A stretch of DNA of 64,000 nucleotides from Aquamicrobium sp. (GTDB lineage: Bacteria > Pseudomonadota > Alphaproteobacteria > Rhizobiales > Rhizobiaceae): positions 1,364,001-1,428,000 of the forward strand of contig NZ_JAMLIE010000001.1 of NCBI RefSeq assembly GCF_023954335.1, given 5' to 3'. Under the pieces are notes generated by a model. The model ran no database searches and was not told the origin of the DNA. It saw nothing but the letters and a program-made list of their open reading frames with translations. Position 1 is the stretch's first letter, and each line of letters opens with the position of its first letter. The position numbers were made by a program, and so were the translations under genes. This document shows, one piece after another, positions 45,843-56,284 of this stretch.

Positions 45843-46361
45843 ATGACGACTTCGCGACAGGCGGCGAAGCCCGCTATCAGCATCGACGACGATCGCAAGG
45901 ATGCGATCCGTTCCCTTTACCTCGAATCGCTCCAGCTCGTCGAGCGGCTGCATCGCCGCCTGCTCGACGTCATCAAGGACGAGTTCGACCGTGCCGGGCG
46001 TTCCGACATCAACGCGATCCAGGCGCTGCTGCTGTTCAACATCGGCTCGGCCGAGCTGACGGCGGGCGAATTGCGCTCCCGCGGCTACTATCTCGGCTCG
46101 AACGTGTCCTACAATCTGAAGAAGCTGGTCGATCTCGGCTTCATCAACCACCAGCGCTCGCGCGTCGACCGCCGCTCGGTCCGCGTCAGCCTGACCCCGA
46201 AGGGCCAGGACGTGGCTGACGTGGTCGGCAAGCTCTACGACCGCCACATCGGCTCCATCGAGCAGGTCGGCGGCATCAGTTCGGACGAGTTCCAGCAGAT
46301 GAACCGCGCGCTCCAGCGCCTCGACCGCTTCTGGAACGACACCATCGCCTACCGCATGTAG
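45843..46361 (+). CDS. ldtR: MarR-type regulator of L,D-transpeptidase, LdtR
   Basis: A 172-residue winged-helix regulator closely matching LdtR of rhizobia and Liberibacter, which controls ldtP and osmotic-stress tolerance. The wHTH covers about residues 55-120, with AELTAGELRSRGYYLGSNVSYNLKKL as recognition region and RVDRRSVRVSLTPKG as wing. It lies 277 bp before the L,D-transpeptidase gene on the same strand, the conserved pairing. No cysteine-based sensor is seen. Confidence 0.93.
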   Translation: MTTSRQAAKPAISIDDDRKDAIRSLYLESLQLVERLHRRLLDVIKDEFDRAGRSDINAIQALLLFNIGSAELTAGELRSRGYYLGSNVSYNLKKLVDLGFINHQRSRVDRRSVRVSLTPKGQDVADVVGKLYDRHIGSIEQVGGISSDEFQQMNRALQRLDRFWNDTIAYRM

Positions 46362-46400
46362 CCCTCGACGGGCGCGTTCGGGCGGCCTGAACCCGGGACA

Positions 46401-46428
46401 GCCGCAGGGGGCGAGACCCTCCTGCGGC
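46401..46428 (+). terminator. Possible ldtR terminator hairpin
   Basis: GCCGCAGG (46401-46408) and CCTGCGGC (46421-46428) pair around a G-rich loop 40 bp after ldtR. No T-run follows, so termination is uncertain. Confidence 0.4.
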
Positions 46429-46553
46429 CGCTCCGCGTCGGGCCTTCACGCCATTGTGCCGTGCATCGGCCACGATCCTGCCATATTGAGATGTGACCGC
46501 AGAACCGTCATCTTCCGCAAGGGAGGGGGACGGCCATGCGCGTTGGGCGAATA

Positions 46554-46566
46554 TTAACGTTAAGCC
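46554..46566 (+). promoter_or_regulatory. Candidate LdtR operator upstream of ldtP
   Basis: The perfect palindrome TTAACGTTAA (46554-46563) overlaps a GTTAAGCC octamer (46559-46566) shared with the ldtR upstream region. Position before ldtP fits direct control by LdtR. Confidence 0.45.
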
Positions 46567-46638
46567 CGTCATAACGTGGATGAAGGAAGCGCGGCCGCGG
46601 CCGGCGCTGCGGACGAAAACAGGAAATCGGGACACGGT

Positions 46639-47889
46639 ATGAAGACTTCTCGTCGCATCTTCCTCTCCGGCGCGGGCGCGCTCGCCGCCACCGCCCTGTC
46701 GCGGACGGTCCATGCGCAGAACGCGATCGACGATATCCTGTCCTCGACGCAGCGCGGAAGCTGGGACGACCAGTTCGACGCGCGCGCCTCCGCCCAGGCG
46801 GGCAGGGTGGTCTCGACCTCGCCGATCTTCAGCCCCGAGACGGTGACGCATATCGAGCGCACGCTCGGCCAGTATTCCGACATCGTCGCGCGCGGCGGCT
46901 GGCCGATGGTGCCCGCCACCAAGGCGCTCCGGCTCGGCGTGTCCGACCGCGACGTCGAGGTGCTGCGCACGCGGCTGATGATCTCGGGCGACCTTTCCGA
47001 GCGCGCCGGCATCTCGCCGTCCTTCGACACCTATGTCGACGCCGCGCTCAAGCGCTTCCAGACCCGCCACGGCATCCCGTCCGACGGCGTCGCCGGCAAG
47101 TACACCTATGCGGCGATGAACGTTTCCGCCCCGGTGCGCCTCGGCCAGCTCGAGACCAACCTCGTGCGCCTGCGCTCGATGTCGGGCTTCCTCGGCGAGC
47201 GCTACGTCATGGTCAACATCCCCGCCGCCCAGATCGAGGCGGTGGAGGGCGGCCGCGTCGTCTCGCGCCACACCGCCGTCGTCGGCAAGATCGACCGCCA
47301 GACGCCGATCCTGAATTCCAAGATCCACGAGATCAACATCAACCCCTACTGGAACGCGCCCGAATCCATCGTGCGCCGCGACATCATCCCGCTGATGCGC
47401 AAGAACCCGAACTACCTCGCCGAGAACAACATCCGCATCTTCGGCCCGAACGGCGAGGTCGACCCGATGAGCATCGACTGGTCGACCGAGGAAGCCGCCA
47501 AGCTGCGCTTCCGGCAGGATCCCGGCCGCATCAACGCGATGGCGACGATCAAGATCAACTTCCACAATCCGCATGCGGTCTACATGCACGACACGCCGCA
47601 GCAGAGCCTATTCAACAATTTGATGCGCTTCGATTCGTCGGGCTGCGTGCGCGTCCAGAACGTGCGCGACCTCGTCACCTGGATCCTCAGGGAAACGCCG
47701 GGCTGGGACCGCCGCCAGATCGAGCAGACCATCCAGACGGATTCGGACGTCAAGATCCCGGTCGCCAACCCGGTGCCGGTCTATTTCACCTACATCTCCG
47801 CCTGGGCCACCGGCGACGGCGTCGCCCATTTCCGCGACGACATCTACGGCCGCGACGGGGTGGACGAGCTCCAGCTCTCGACGCTCTAG
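46639..47889 (+). CDS. ldtP: L,D-transpeptidase LdtP, exported
   Basis: A 416-residue murein L,D-transpeptidase. An export signal with twin arginines (TSRRIFLSGAGALAATAL) opens the protein, followed by a linker, a peptidoglycan-binding helical domain (about residues 128-160, with AALKRFQTRHGIPSDG) and a large YkuD-type catalytic domain with His317 and Cys336 in SSGCVRV. It makes 3-3 cross-links or remodels the wall. The start at 46639 fits the signal. Target of LdtR in related bacteria. Confidence 0.94.
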   Translation: MKTSRRIFLSGAGALAATALSRTVHAQNAIDDILSSTQRGSWDDQFDARASAQAGRVVSTSPIFSPETVTHIERTLGQYSDIVARGGWPMVPATKALRLGVSDRDVEVLRTRLMISGDLSERAGISPSFDTYVDAALKRFQTRHGIPSDGVAGKYTYAAMNVSAPVRLGQLETNLVRLRSMSGFLGERYVMVNIPAAQIEAVEGGRVVSRHTAVVGKIDRQTPILNSKIHEININPYWNAPESIVRRDIIPLMRKNPNYLAENNIRIFGPNGEVDPMSIDWSTEEAAKLRFRQDPGRINAMATIKINFHNPHAVYMHDTPQQSLFNNLMRFDSSGCVRVQNVRDLVTWILRETPGWDRRQIEQTIQTDSDVKIPVANPVPVYFTYISAWATGDGVAHFRDDIYGRDGVDELQLSTL

Positions 47890-47911
47890 AGTACGCGAGA
47901 CGCCGCATCGG

Positions 47912-47942
47912 AAAGGCCGCCGCCAGGGCGGCCTTTTCTTTT
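47912..47942 (+). terminator. ldtP intrinsic terminator
   Basis: Arms AAAGGCCGCC and GGCGGCCTTT with a 5-nt loop are followed by a TTCTTTT tract, 23 bp after the ldtP stop. Confidence 0.85.
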
Positions 47943-48069
47943 GCGCGGCCGCGCGAGGGGCATGCCTCGAGAAGGGGATGAAATTTCCCGCCCGGGCGTG
48001 GAATGGCGGGGGGAAGTGTGGTATGCGGCCGGCATCCTCACCTCCCATGCCCACCGAAGGACCGATGCC

Positions 48070-49377
<1,308 letters not shown>

Positions 49378-49390
49378 TGGGGTAAGCATC

Positions 49391-49412
49391 CCGGCGAGGA
49401 TTCATTCGCCGG
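49391..49412 (+). promoter_or_regulatory. Hairpin partly covering the nrdR ribosome site
   Basis: CCGGCGA (49391-49397) and TCGCCGG (49406-49412) form a stem whose last two bases are the first GG of the GGAGGGG ribosome site before nrdR. It may reduce initiation or couple it to upstream translation. Confidence 0.4.
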
Positions 49413-49421
49413 AGGGGTAAC

Positions 49422-49886
49422 ATGCGCTGTCCGTTCTGTCAGTCCGAAGACACGCAGGTCAAGGATTCCCGCCCCGCCGAAGACGGGGCGGCGATCCGCC
49501 GCCGCCGCGTCTGCCCGGATTGCGGCGGCCGCTTCACCACCTTCGAGCGGGTGCAGCTGCGTGACCTCGTCGTCGTCAAGCGTTCCGGCCGCAAGGTGCC
49601 GTTCTCCCGCGACAAGCTGCTGCGCTCGATGGAGATCGCCACGCGCAAGCGCAACGTCGATCCCGACCGCATCGAACGCGCCGCGACCGGCATCGCCCGC
49701 CAGCTCGAAAGTTCGGGCGAGACCGAGGTGATGGCCGACGAGATCGGCCGCCTCGTCATGGAGGCCTTGAAGGCGATAGACGACGTCGCCTATGTGCGCT
49801 TCGCCTCGGTCTACCGCAATTTCCGCGAGGCCAAGGATTTCCACGAGGTGCTCGGCGAGTTGCGGAGCGACCAGGACGAGGACTAG
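49422..49886 (+). CDS. nrdR: Transcriptional repressor NrdR
   Basis: A 154-residue nucleotide-sensing repressor of ribonucleotide reductase genes. The N-terminal zinc ribbon has Cys3, Cys6, Cys31 and Cys34; an ATP-cone domain follows (about residues 49-139, VVKRSGRKVPFSRDKL). It is placed between glyA and ribD, the usual alphaproteobacterial order, and lies 4 bp before ribD. Confidence 0.96.
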   Translation: MRCPFCQSEDTQVKDSRPAEDGAAIRRRRVCPDCGGRFTTFERVQLRDLVVVKRSGRKVPFSRDKLLRSMEIATRKRNVDPDRIERAATGIARQLESSGETEVMADEIGRLVMEALKAIDDVAYVRFASVYRNFREAKDFHEVLGELRSDQDED

Positions 49887-49890
49887 GCCC

Positions 49891-51024
49891 ATGGCGCAAG
49901 GCGAGCGCGGCGCGAACGGGGCGGACGTCGAAGCGGTTTCGGAGGCGGATCGCCGCTTCATGGCCGCGGCCATCCGCCTGTCGCGGCGCAATCTGGGCCT
50001 GACAGCCACCAACCCTTCGGTCGGCACGCTCATCGTCAGGGACGGCGCCGTCGTCGGCCGCGGCGTCACCGCGATCGGCGGCCGCCCGCATGCCGAGCCG
50101 CAGGCGCTGGCCGAGGCCGGCGATCTGGCGAGGGGCGCGACGGCCTATGTCACGCTCGAGCCCTGCGCCCATCACGGCCGCACCCCGCCCTGCGCCGACG
50201 CGCTGGCGGTCGCCGGCGTGACGCGGGTCGTCGGCGCGGCGAGCGATCCGGATCCGCGCGTCTCCGGCAAGGGCTACGCCATCCTGCGTGCCGCCGGCAT
50301 CGAGGTTATCGAGGGGGTGCTGGCCGCCGAGGCGGGCGATCTTCTGGCCGGATACTTGACCCGCGCGCGCCTCAAGCGCCCGGAGGTGACGCTGAAGCTC
50401 GCCGTCTCCGCCGACGGCATGATCGGCCGGCGCGGCGAGGGCCAGGTGACGATCACCGGCGCGGTCGCGCGCCGGCAGGTGCATGCGATGCGCGCCGAAT
50501 CGGGCGCCATCCTCGTCGGCATCGGCACGGCGCTCGCCGACGATCCCGAGCTGACCTGCCGCCTGCCGGGCTTGGAGGCCCGCTCGCCCGCCCGCATCGT
50601 GCTCGACGCTGCTCTGCGCCTGCCGCCGTCCTCGAAGCTCGCGGCCGGCGCGCGGTCGACGCCGCTGCTCATCGCCTCGTCGGTCGAGGCCGACCCGGCG
50701 CGCCGCGCCGCGCTCGCCACGCTCGGCGCCGGCTTCCTCTCGGCCGAGCTGCACGAGGGCCGCATCGCCCTGCCGGAGCTGCTGGAGGACCTCGCCGCGC
50801 AGGGCTTCATGTCGCTGATGGTCGAGGGCGGGGCCGAAACCGCACGCCATTTCCTCGACGAGGGGCTGGTCGACCGCATCGCGCTGTTCACCGGGCCGGC
50901 CGCGATCGGCGCGGGCGGCATCGCCGCGCCGGTGACGGCGCACCACCTGCCGGCCGGCTTCCGGCCCGTGCGGCATGCGCGCTTCGGCGACGATCTTTAC
51001 AACGAATATGCGAGGGAAGACTGA
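49891..51024 (+). CDS. ribD: Bifunctional riboflavin deaminase/reductase
   Basis: A 377-residue RibD. The N-terminal deaminase domain has zinc ligands in HAEPQAL and EPCAHHGRTPPC; the C-terminal dihydrofolate-reductase-like domain (VTLKLAVSADGMIG onward) reduces the ribosylamino-pyrimidine. Both carry out steps 2 and 3 of riboflavin synthesis. The ATG at 49891 is 4 bp past nrdR; the stop overlaps the ribE start by one base. Confidence 0.95.
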   Translation: MAQGERGANGADVEAVSEADRRFMAAAIRLSRRNLGLTATNPSVGTLIVRDGAVVGRGVTAIGGRPHAEPQALAEAGDLARGATAYVTLEPCAHHGRTPPCADALAVAGVTRVVGAASDPDPRVSGKGYAILRAAGIEVIEGVLAAEAGDLLAGYLTRARLKRPEVTLKLAVSADGMIGRRGEGQVTITGAVARRQVHAMRAESGAILVGIGTALADDPELTCRLPGLEARSPARIVLDAALRLPPSSKLAAGARSTPLLIASSVEADPARRAALATLGAGFLSAELHEGRIALPELLEDLAAQGFMSLMVEGGAETARHFLDEGLVDRIALFTGPAAIGAGGIAAPVTAHHLPAGFRPVRHARFGDDLYNEYARED

Positions 51025-51632
51025 TGTTCACCGGCATCGTCACCGACATCGGAACCGTGGCGCAGGTGACGCCGCTGGCCGAGGGCGTGCGCCTGCGCAT
51101 CGACACGGCCTACGACCCCGCCGGCATCGCCATCGGCGCGTCCATCGCCTGCGCGGGCGTGTGCCTTACCGTCGTCGCCCTGCCGGACGCCGCCTCCAAC
51201 GCGCGCTGGTTCGAGGTCGAGGCGTGGGGGGAGGCGCTGCGCCTGACCACCGCCGCCGGCTGGAAGCCGGGAACCCGGATCAACCTCGAACGTGCGCTGA
51301 AGATCGGCGACGAGCTCGGCGGCCACATCGTCTCCGGCCATGTCGACGGCCGCGCGACCATCCTCGAGCGCCGCGACGAGGGCGACGCCGTGCGCTTCAC
51401 CCTCGAGGCGCCGCGCGCGCTCGCCCGCTTCATCGCGCCCAAGGGCTCGGTGGCGCTCGACGGCACCTCGCTGACCGTCAACGGCGTCGACGGCGCGCGC
51501 TTCGACGTGCTCCTGATCCACCATTCGCTGACCGTGACGACATGGGGCGAGCGCCAGGCAGGCGACGCGGTCAACATCGAGATCGACACCATGGCGCGCT
51601 ACGCCGCGCGGCTCGCCGAGTTCGGCGGCTAG
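51024..51632 (+). CDS. ribE: Riboflavin synthase, alpha chain
   Basis: A 202-residue trimeric riboflavin synthase that dismutates 6,7-dimethyl-8-ribityllumazine. The protein consists of two lumazine-binding repeats; MFTGIVTDIG starts the first and GGHIVSGHVDG marks the second repeat. Coupled to ribD through a 1-bp overlap. No FMN riboswitch-like structure was recognised upstream. Confidence 0.95.
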   Translation: MFTGIVTDIGTVAQVTPLAEGVRLRIDTAYDPAGIAIGASIACAGVCLTVVALPDAASNARWFEVEAWGEALRLTTAAGWKPGTRINLERALKIGDELGGHIVSGHVDGRATILERRDEGDAVRFTLEAPRALARFIAPKGSVALDGTSLTVNGVDGARFDVLLIHHSLTVTTWGERQAGDAVNIEIDTMARYAARLAEFGG

Positions 51633-51734
51633 CCAGTTAAGCAATGCATATTGCGCAAGGCCGCCATCGCCAACGAAGCGCTTGCTAAGGTGCCGGCTTC
51701 GGCCTAAGTCACCGGGCGATTTCCGGAGAAGACC

Positions 51735-52190
51735 ATGACCAGCACCGTTCCGCCCCGCCTCCTCATCATCGAGGCGCGTTTCTACGACGATCTGTCCGAC
51801 GCTCTGCTCCAGGGCGCGAAGGCCGCGCTCGACGAGGCGGGCGCGCTCTACGACGTCGTCACCGTGCCGGGCGCGCTGGAGATTCCGGCCGTGGTGTCGT
51901 TCGCGCTGGACGCGGCCGAGGGGGACGGCACCGACTATGACGGCTTCGTCGCGCTGGGTTGCGTCATTCGCGGCGAGACCTATCATTTCGACATCGTCGC
52001 CAACGAATCCTGCCGGGCGCTGGTGGACCTCGCCGTCGAGGAATCGCTCGCCATCGGCAACGGCATCCTCACCGTCGAGAACGAGGAACAGGCCTGGGCG
52101 CGCGCCCGGCGCAACGAGGGCGACAAGGGCGGGTTCGCCGCGCGCGCCGCGCTGACCATGATCGCCCTGCGCGACCGGCTCGGAGCCTGA
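51735..52190 (+). CDS. ribH: 6,7-dimethyl-8-ribityllumazine synthase
   Basis: A 151-residue lumazine synthase that joins the ribitylamino-pyrimidine to dihydroxybutanone phosphate and assembles into oligomers. PGALEIPAVVSF and GCVIRGETYHFDIVANE, with the catalytic histidine, are conserved. It lies 102 bp after ribE, so it may have its own promoter there, and 2 bp before nusB. Confidence 0.95.
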   Translation: MTSTVPPRLLIIEARFYDDLSDALLQGAKAALDEAGALYDVVTVPGALEIPAVVSFALDAAEGDGTDYDGFVALGCVIRGETYHFDIVANESCRALVDLAVEESLAIGNGILTVENEEQAWARARRNEGDKGGFAARAALTMIALRDRLGA

Positions 52191-52192
52191 CC

Positions 52193-52699
52193 TTGGCCGC
52201 CAAACCGCTTCCGCCGAAACCCGCGGGTCCGCGACAGGCCAACAAGCGCGGCGCCGCGCGCCTCGCCGCCGTGCAGGCGCTCTACCAGATGGACGTGGCC
52301 GGCTCGGGCATCCTCGAGATCACCGCCGAATACGAGCAGTTCCGCCTCGGCAAGGAAGTCGACGGCGCGCAGTATCGCGAGGCGGACGCGCAGTGGTTCC
52401 GCGCCATCCTCGCCGGCGTGGTCGAGGACCAGAAGACCGTCGACCCGGTCATCCGCCAGGCGCTGACCGAGGACTGGCCGCTCTCGCGGCTCGATTCGAC
52501 GCTGCGCGCCATCCTGCGCGCCGGCGTCTACGAGCTGATGCGCCGCCAGGACGTGCCGGTGCCGGTCATCGTCTCGGAATATGTCGACATCGCCAAGGCG
52601 TTCTACGAGGAAGACGAGCCCAAGCTCGTCAACGCCGTGCTCGACCGCGTCGCGCGCCGGGTGCGCGGCGAGGGCCGGGGCAAGGAACCGGGCGAGTGA
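52193..52699 (+). CDS. nusB: Transcription antitermination factor NusB
   Basis: A 168-residue all-helical NusB that binds boxA RNA with NusE in rRNA antitermination. RGAARLAAVQALYQMDVAG and the VPVIVSEYVDIAKAFYEEDEPKLVNAVLD block are diagnostic. It starts at TTG 52193, two bases after ribH, with GGAG inside the ribH end as ribosome site. Its stop overlaps the GTG start of the MFS gene (GTGA). Confidence 0.93.
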   Translation: MAAKPLPPKPAGPRQANKRGAARLAAVQALYQMDVAGSGILEITAEYEQFRLGKEVDGAQYREADAQWFRAILAGVVEDQKTVDPVIRQALTEDWPLSRLDSTLRAILRAGVYELMRRQDVPVPVIVSEYVDIAKAFYEEDEPKLVNAVLDRVARRVRGEGRGKEPGE

Positions 52700-53916
52700 A
52701 CGCCGCGGCGGGCGACGGCGAGGCACGGCGCGCGACTCTGATCCTCGCTGCCTCGCAGGCCATCGTCGGCTCGGCCGCGCCCATCGCCTTCGCCCTCGGC
52801 GCGCTGTCCGGCCACTATCTCCTCGCCGAGGACAAGGCGCTCGCCACGCTTCCCGTCACCGGCTTCACCGTCGGCGTCGCGCTTGGCGCGATTCCCGCCG
52901 CGACGCTGATCAAGCGCGCCGGCTACCGCCTCGGCTTCCAGTCCGGCACCGCCGTCACCGCGCTCGGCGGTCTCCTCACCATGCTGGGGCTGCTCGGCTT
53001 CTCGTTCTGGCTGTTCTCGTTCGGCATGCTGGTCCTCGGGCTCGGCGGGGCCTTCATCCAGCAGGTGCGCTTCGCGGCCGCCGACTACGCGCCGCCTGCC
53101 CTCAAGGCGCGGGCGATCTCGCTGGTCCTGGCCGGCGGCGTCGTCACCGCGATCCTCGGGCCGCAGATCGTCATCCTGACCCGCGACCTCTTCGCCCCGG
53201 TGATGTTCGCCGGCGCCTTCGCCTCGATCATCGGCCTTGCCGTGGTCGGCGCGGCGATCCTCCTGTTCCTGCCGCGGCGCAAGGGGAGCGGCGGCACCGT
53301 CACCGGCCTCGACCAGCCGGCGCGGCCGCTCGGCGAGATCATGCGCCAGCCGCGCTTCGTCGTCGGGCTCACCTGCGGCGTCGGCACCTACGCGCTGATG
53401 AGCTTCGTCATGACCGGCGCGCCGCTCGCCATGGTCGGCTGCGGCTTCTCGCCCGACGAGGCGACGCTCGGCATCTCCTGGCACGTCATGGCGATGTTCG
53501 CGCCCTCCTTCGTCACCGGCCGGCTGATCGCCCGCTTCGGCGCGGAGGCCGTCGTCGCCCTCGGCCTCGCGCTTCTGGTCGGCTGCGGGCTGGTCGCGCT
53601 CTCCGGCATCCAGCTCTGGCAGTTCTGGTCGGCGCTCGTCCTGCTCGGCATGGGCTGGAACTTCGGCTTCATCGGCACCACGGCGATGATCGCCGGCACC
53701 TATCGCCCGTCCGAGCAGGGCAAGGTGCTCGGCGTCCACGACTTCATCCTGTTCGGCACGGTGTCGCTCGCCTCGTTCCTGTCGGGCGTCGTCTACGACA
53801 AATGGGGCTGGGAGGCGCTGAACTGGGTAACGTTCCCGGTCGTCCTGATGTGCGTCGCCGGGCTCGTCTTCCTGCGGCTGATTTCGCGCCGCACCGCCTC
53901 AATATCAGGCATTTAG
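52696..53916 (+). CDS. Major facilitator superfamily transporter
   Basis: A 406-residue MFS permease with 12 predicted membrane helices. RRATLILAASQAIVGSAAPI starts the first, and a TLIKRAGYRLGFQSGTAVTA loop stands for the family's loop 2-3 motif. The start is GTG 52696, coupled to nusB by a GTGA overlap, so it is co-transcribed with the riboflavin-nusB row. Substrate unknown; a link to flavin or a precursor is only a guess from position. Confidence 0.87.
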   Translation: MNAAAGDGEARRATLILAASQAIVGSAAPIAFALGALSGHYLLAEDKALATLPVTGFTVGVALGAIPAATLIKRAGYRLGFQSGTAVTALGGLLTMLGLLGFSFWLFSFGMLVLGLGGAFIQQVRFAAADYAPPALKARAISLVLAGGVVTAILGPQIVILTRDLFAPVMFAGAFASIIGLAVVGAAILLFLPRRKGSGGTVTGLDQPARPLGEIMRQPRFVVGLTCGVGTYALMSFVMTGAPLAMVGCGFSPDEATLGISWHVMAMFAPSFVTGRLIARFGAEAVVALGLALLVGCGLVALSGIQLWQFWSALVLLGMGWNFGFIGTTAMIAGTYRPSEQGKVLGVHDFILFGTVSLASFLSGVVYDKWGWEALNWVTFPVVLMCVAGLVFLRLISRRTASISGI

Positions 53917-53968
53917 CGCCGCCGGCGGGCAAACCTGGGCGATTTCCGGGCAAAAGATCAACGAAACC

Positions 53969-53997
53969 TTGACGTTTCCCGGACCGTTCCGCATAAG
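53969..53997 (+). promoter_or_regulatory. hppA promoter
   Basis: TTGACG (53969-53974) and CATAAG (53992-53997) with 17-bp spacing fit a housekeeping sigma promoter about 95 bp before hppA. A leader hairpin, GGCCCGC/GCGGGCC (54045-54051, 54064-54070), lies between. Confidence 0.6.
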
Positions 53998-54092
53998 CCG
54001 CAGCGAAAAGGCAGAGTCCGTCCGGACTCCACCCTCTCAACCCCGGCCCGCGGAGGGGTTCTTGCGGGCCCGCAATCGAGGAATCCCGTGAA

Positions 54093-56231
54093 ATGACCAT
54101 GCTTTATGTCGTCATTCTCTGCGGCGTCCTGTCGGTCGTCTACGCCATGTGGGCGACGCAGTCGGTCCTGGCTGCCGACCAGGGCAATGCGCGCATGCAG
54201 GAAATCGCCGGCGCCATCCGTGAGGGCGCGCAGGCCTACCTTACCCGCCAGTACACCACCATCGCCATCGTCGGCGCCGTGGTGTTCGTGCTCGCCTGGT
54301 GGCTGTTGTCCGCCACCGCGGCCATCGGCTTCCTGATTGGCGCGGTGCTCTCGGGCGCTGCCGGCTTCATCGGCATGCACGTCTCGGTCCGCGCCAATGT
54401 GCGCACCGCGCAGGCCGCCTCGAACAGCCTCGCCGCCGGCCTCGACATCGCCTTCAAGTCGGGCGCCATCACCGGCCTGCTGGTCGCCGGCCTCGCGCTG
54501 CTCGGCGTCGCGGTCTATTACTGGATCCTCATCGGCCCGCTGGGCTATGCCCCGTCCGACCGCACCGTCATCGACGCGCTCGTCGCGCTCGGCTTCGGCG
54601 CGTCGCTGATCTCGATCTTCGCCCGTCTCGGCGGCGGCATCTTCACCAAGGGCGCCGACGTCGGCGGCGATCTCGTCGGCAAGGTCGAAGCCGGCATTCC
54701 CGAGGACGACCCCCGCAACCCGGCCACCATCGCCGACAATGTCGGCGACAATGTCGGCGACTGCGCCGGCATGGCCGCGGACCTGTTCGAGACCTATGCG
54801 GTGACGGTCGTCGCCACCATGGTCCTCGGCGCGATCTTCTTCGCCGGCACGGACGTGCTCTCCTCCGTCATGATCTATCCGCTGGCCATCTGCGCCCTGT
54901 GCATCGTGACCTCGATCGTCGGCACCTTCTTCGTCAAGCTCGGCGCCAACGGCTCGATCATGGGCGCGCTCTACAAGGGCCTGATCGTCACCGGCATCCT
55001 CACCGTCGGCGGCGTCGCCATCGCCAACCAGTTCACCATCGGCTGGGGCGAGATCGGCGTGGTCGCCGGCCAGACGATCACCGGCACGGCGCTGTTCGTG
55101 TGCGGCCTGATCGGCCTCATCGTCACCGGCCTCATCGTGGTCATCACCGAGTACTACACCGGCACCAACAAGCGCCCGGTCAACTCGATCGCCCAGGCTT
55201 CCGTCACCGGCCACGGCACCAACGTCATCCAGGGCCTCGCCGTCTCGCTCGAGTCGACCGCCCTGCCGGCCATCGTCATCGTCGGCGGCATCCTGGCGAC
55301 GTTCCAGCTCGCCGGCCTGTTCGGCACCGCGATCGCCGTGACCACCATGCTCGGCCTCGCCGGCATGATCGTCGCGCTCGACGCCTTCGGCCCCGTCACC
55401 GACAATGCCGGCGGCATCGCCGAGATGTCGGGCCTGCCGCCCGAGGTTCGCCAGTCGACCGACGCGCTCGACGCCGTCGGCAACACCACCAAGGCCGTCA
55501 CCAAGGGCTACGCCATCGGTTCGGCCGGCCTCGGCGCGCTGGTCCTGTTCGCCGCCTACTCCTACGATCTGGAGTATTTCGCGGCCAACAGCGCTCAGTA
55601 CCCGTACTTCGCGGATGTCGGCGAGATCTCGTTCTCGCTCGCCAATCCCTACGTCGTCGCGGGCCTGATCTTCGGCGGCCTGATCCCCTACCTCTTCGGC
55701 GGCATCGCCATGACGGCCGTCGGCCGTGCAGCGGGCTCGATCGTCGAGGAGGTGCGTCGTCAGTTCCGCGAGGATCCGGGCATCATGGCCGGCACCTCGA
55801 AGCCGAACTACGCCCGCGCCGTCGACCTGCTGACCAAGGCCGCGATCCGCGAGATGATCATCCCCTCGCTGCTGCCGGTCCTTGCCCCGCTCGTCGTCTA
55901 TTTCGGCGTGCTGTTGATCTCGGGCTCCAAGGCCTCGGCCTTCGCCGCGCTCGGCGCCTCGCTGCTCGGTGTGATCGTCAACGGCCTGTTCGTCGCCATC
56001 TCGATGACCTCGGGCGGCGGCGCGTGGGACAACGCCAAGAAGTCGTTCGAGGACGGCTTCGTCGACAAGGACGGCGTCAAGCACCTCAAGGGCTCGGAAG
56101 CGCACAAGGCCTCCGTCACCGGCGACACGGTCGGCGATCCCTACAAGGACACGGCCGGCCCGGCGGTGAACCCGGCGATCAAGATCACCAACATCGTCGC
56201 GCTTCTCCTGCTCGCCGTCCTGGCGCACTGA
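54093..56231 (+). CDS. hppA: K+-independent proton-pumping membrane pyrophosphatase
   Basis: A 712-residue pyrophosphate-energised proton pump with about 16 membrane helices, coupling PPi hydrolysis to H+ export or into acidocalcisomes. The GADVGGDLVGKVEAGIPEDD substrate block and the NPATIADNVGDNVGDCAGM block are intact. Lys467 and Thr470 in NTTKAVTKG occupy the positions (A/K460 and G/T463) that separate K+-independent from K+-dependent enzymes, so it should not need potassium. Confidence 0.96.
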   Translation: MTMLYVVILCGVLSVVYAMWATQSVLAADQGNARMQEIAGAIREGAQAYLTRQYTTIAIVGAVVFVLAWWLLSATAAIGFLIGAVLSGAAGFIGMHVSVRANVRTAQAASNSLAAGLDIAFKSGAITGLLVAGLALLGVAVYYWILIGPLGYAPSDRTVIDALVALGFGASLISIFARLGGGIFTKGADVGGDLVGKVEAGIPEDDPRNPATIADNVGDNVGDCAGMAADLFETYAVTVVATMVLGAIFFAGTDVLSSVMIYPLAICALCIVTSIVGTFFVKLGANGSIMGALYKGLIVTGILTVGGVAIANQFTIGWGEIGVVAGQTITGTALFVCGLIGLIVTGLIVVITEYYTGTNKRPVNSIAQASVTGHGTNVIQGLAVSLESTALPAIVIVGGILATFQLAGLFGTAIAVTTMLGLAGMIVALDAFGPVTDNAGGIAEMSGLPPEVRQSTDALDAVGNTTKAVTKGYAIGSAGLGALVLFAAYSYDLEYFAANSAQYPYFADVGEISFSLANPYVVAGLIFGGLIPYLFGGIAMTAVGRAAGSIVEEVRRQFREDPGIMAGTSKPNYARAVDLLTKAAIREMIIPSLLPVLAPLVVYFGVLLISGSKASAFAALGASLLGVIVNGLFVAISMTSGGGAWDNAKKSFEDGFVDKDGVKHLKGSEAHKASVTGDTVGDPYKDTAGPAVNPAIKITNIVALLLLAVLAH

Positions 56232-56284
56232 GGCGACCCGCGCGGGGAGGGCCACCGGCCTTCCTCACCGGACCGGATCGAAAG

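Noticed and set aside
47943..48069. Possible glycine or SAM riboswitch before glyA
   Set aside because: No matching conserved core was seen; the segment only holds the end of the ldtP terminator region and a short leader.
51633..51734. Possible FMN riboswitch between ribE and ribH
   Set aside because: The conserved FMN aptamer blocks could not be found in this 102-bp gap.
53958..56255. 765-codon minus-strand open frame opposite hppA
   Set aside because: Repetitive, low-complexity translation antisense to a full hppA.
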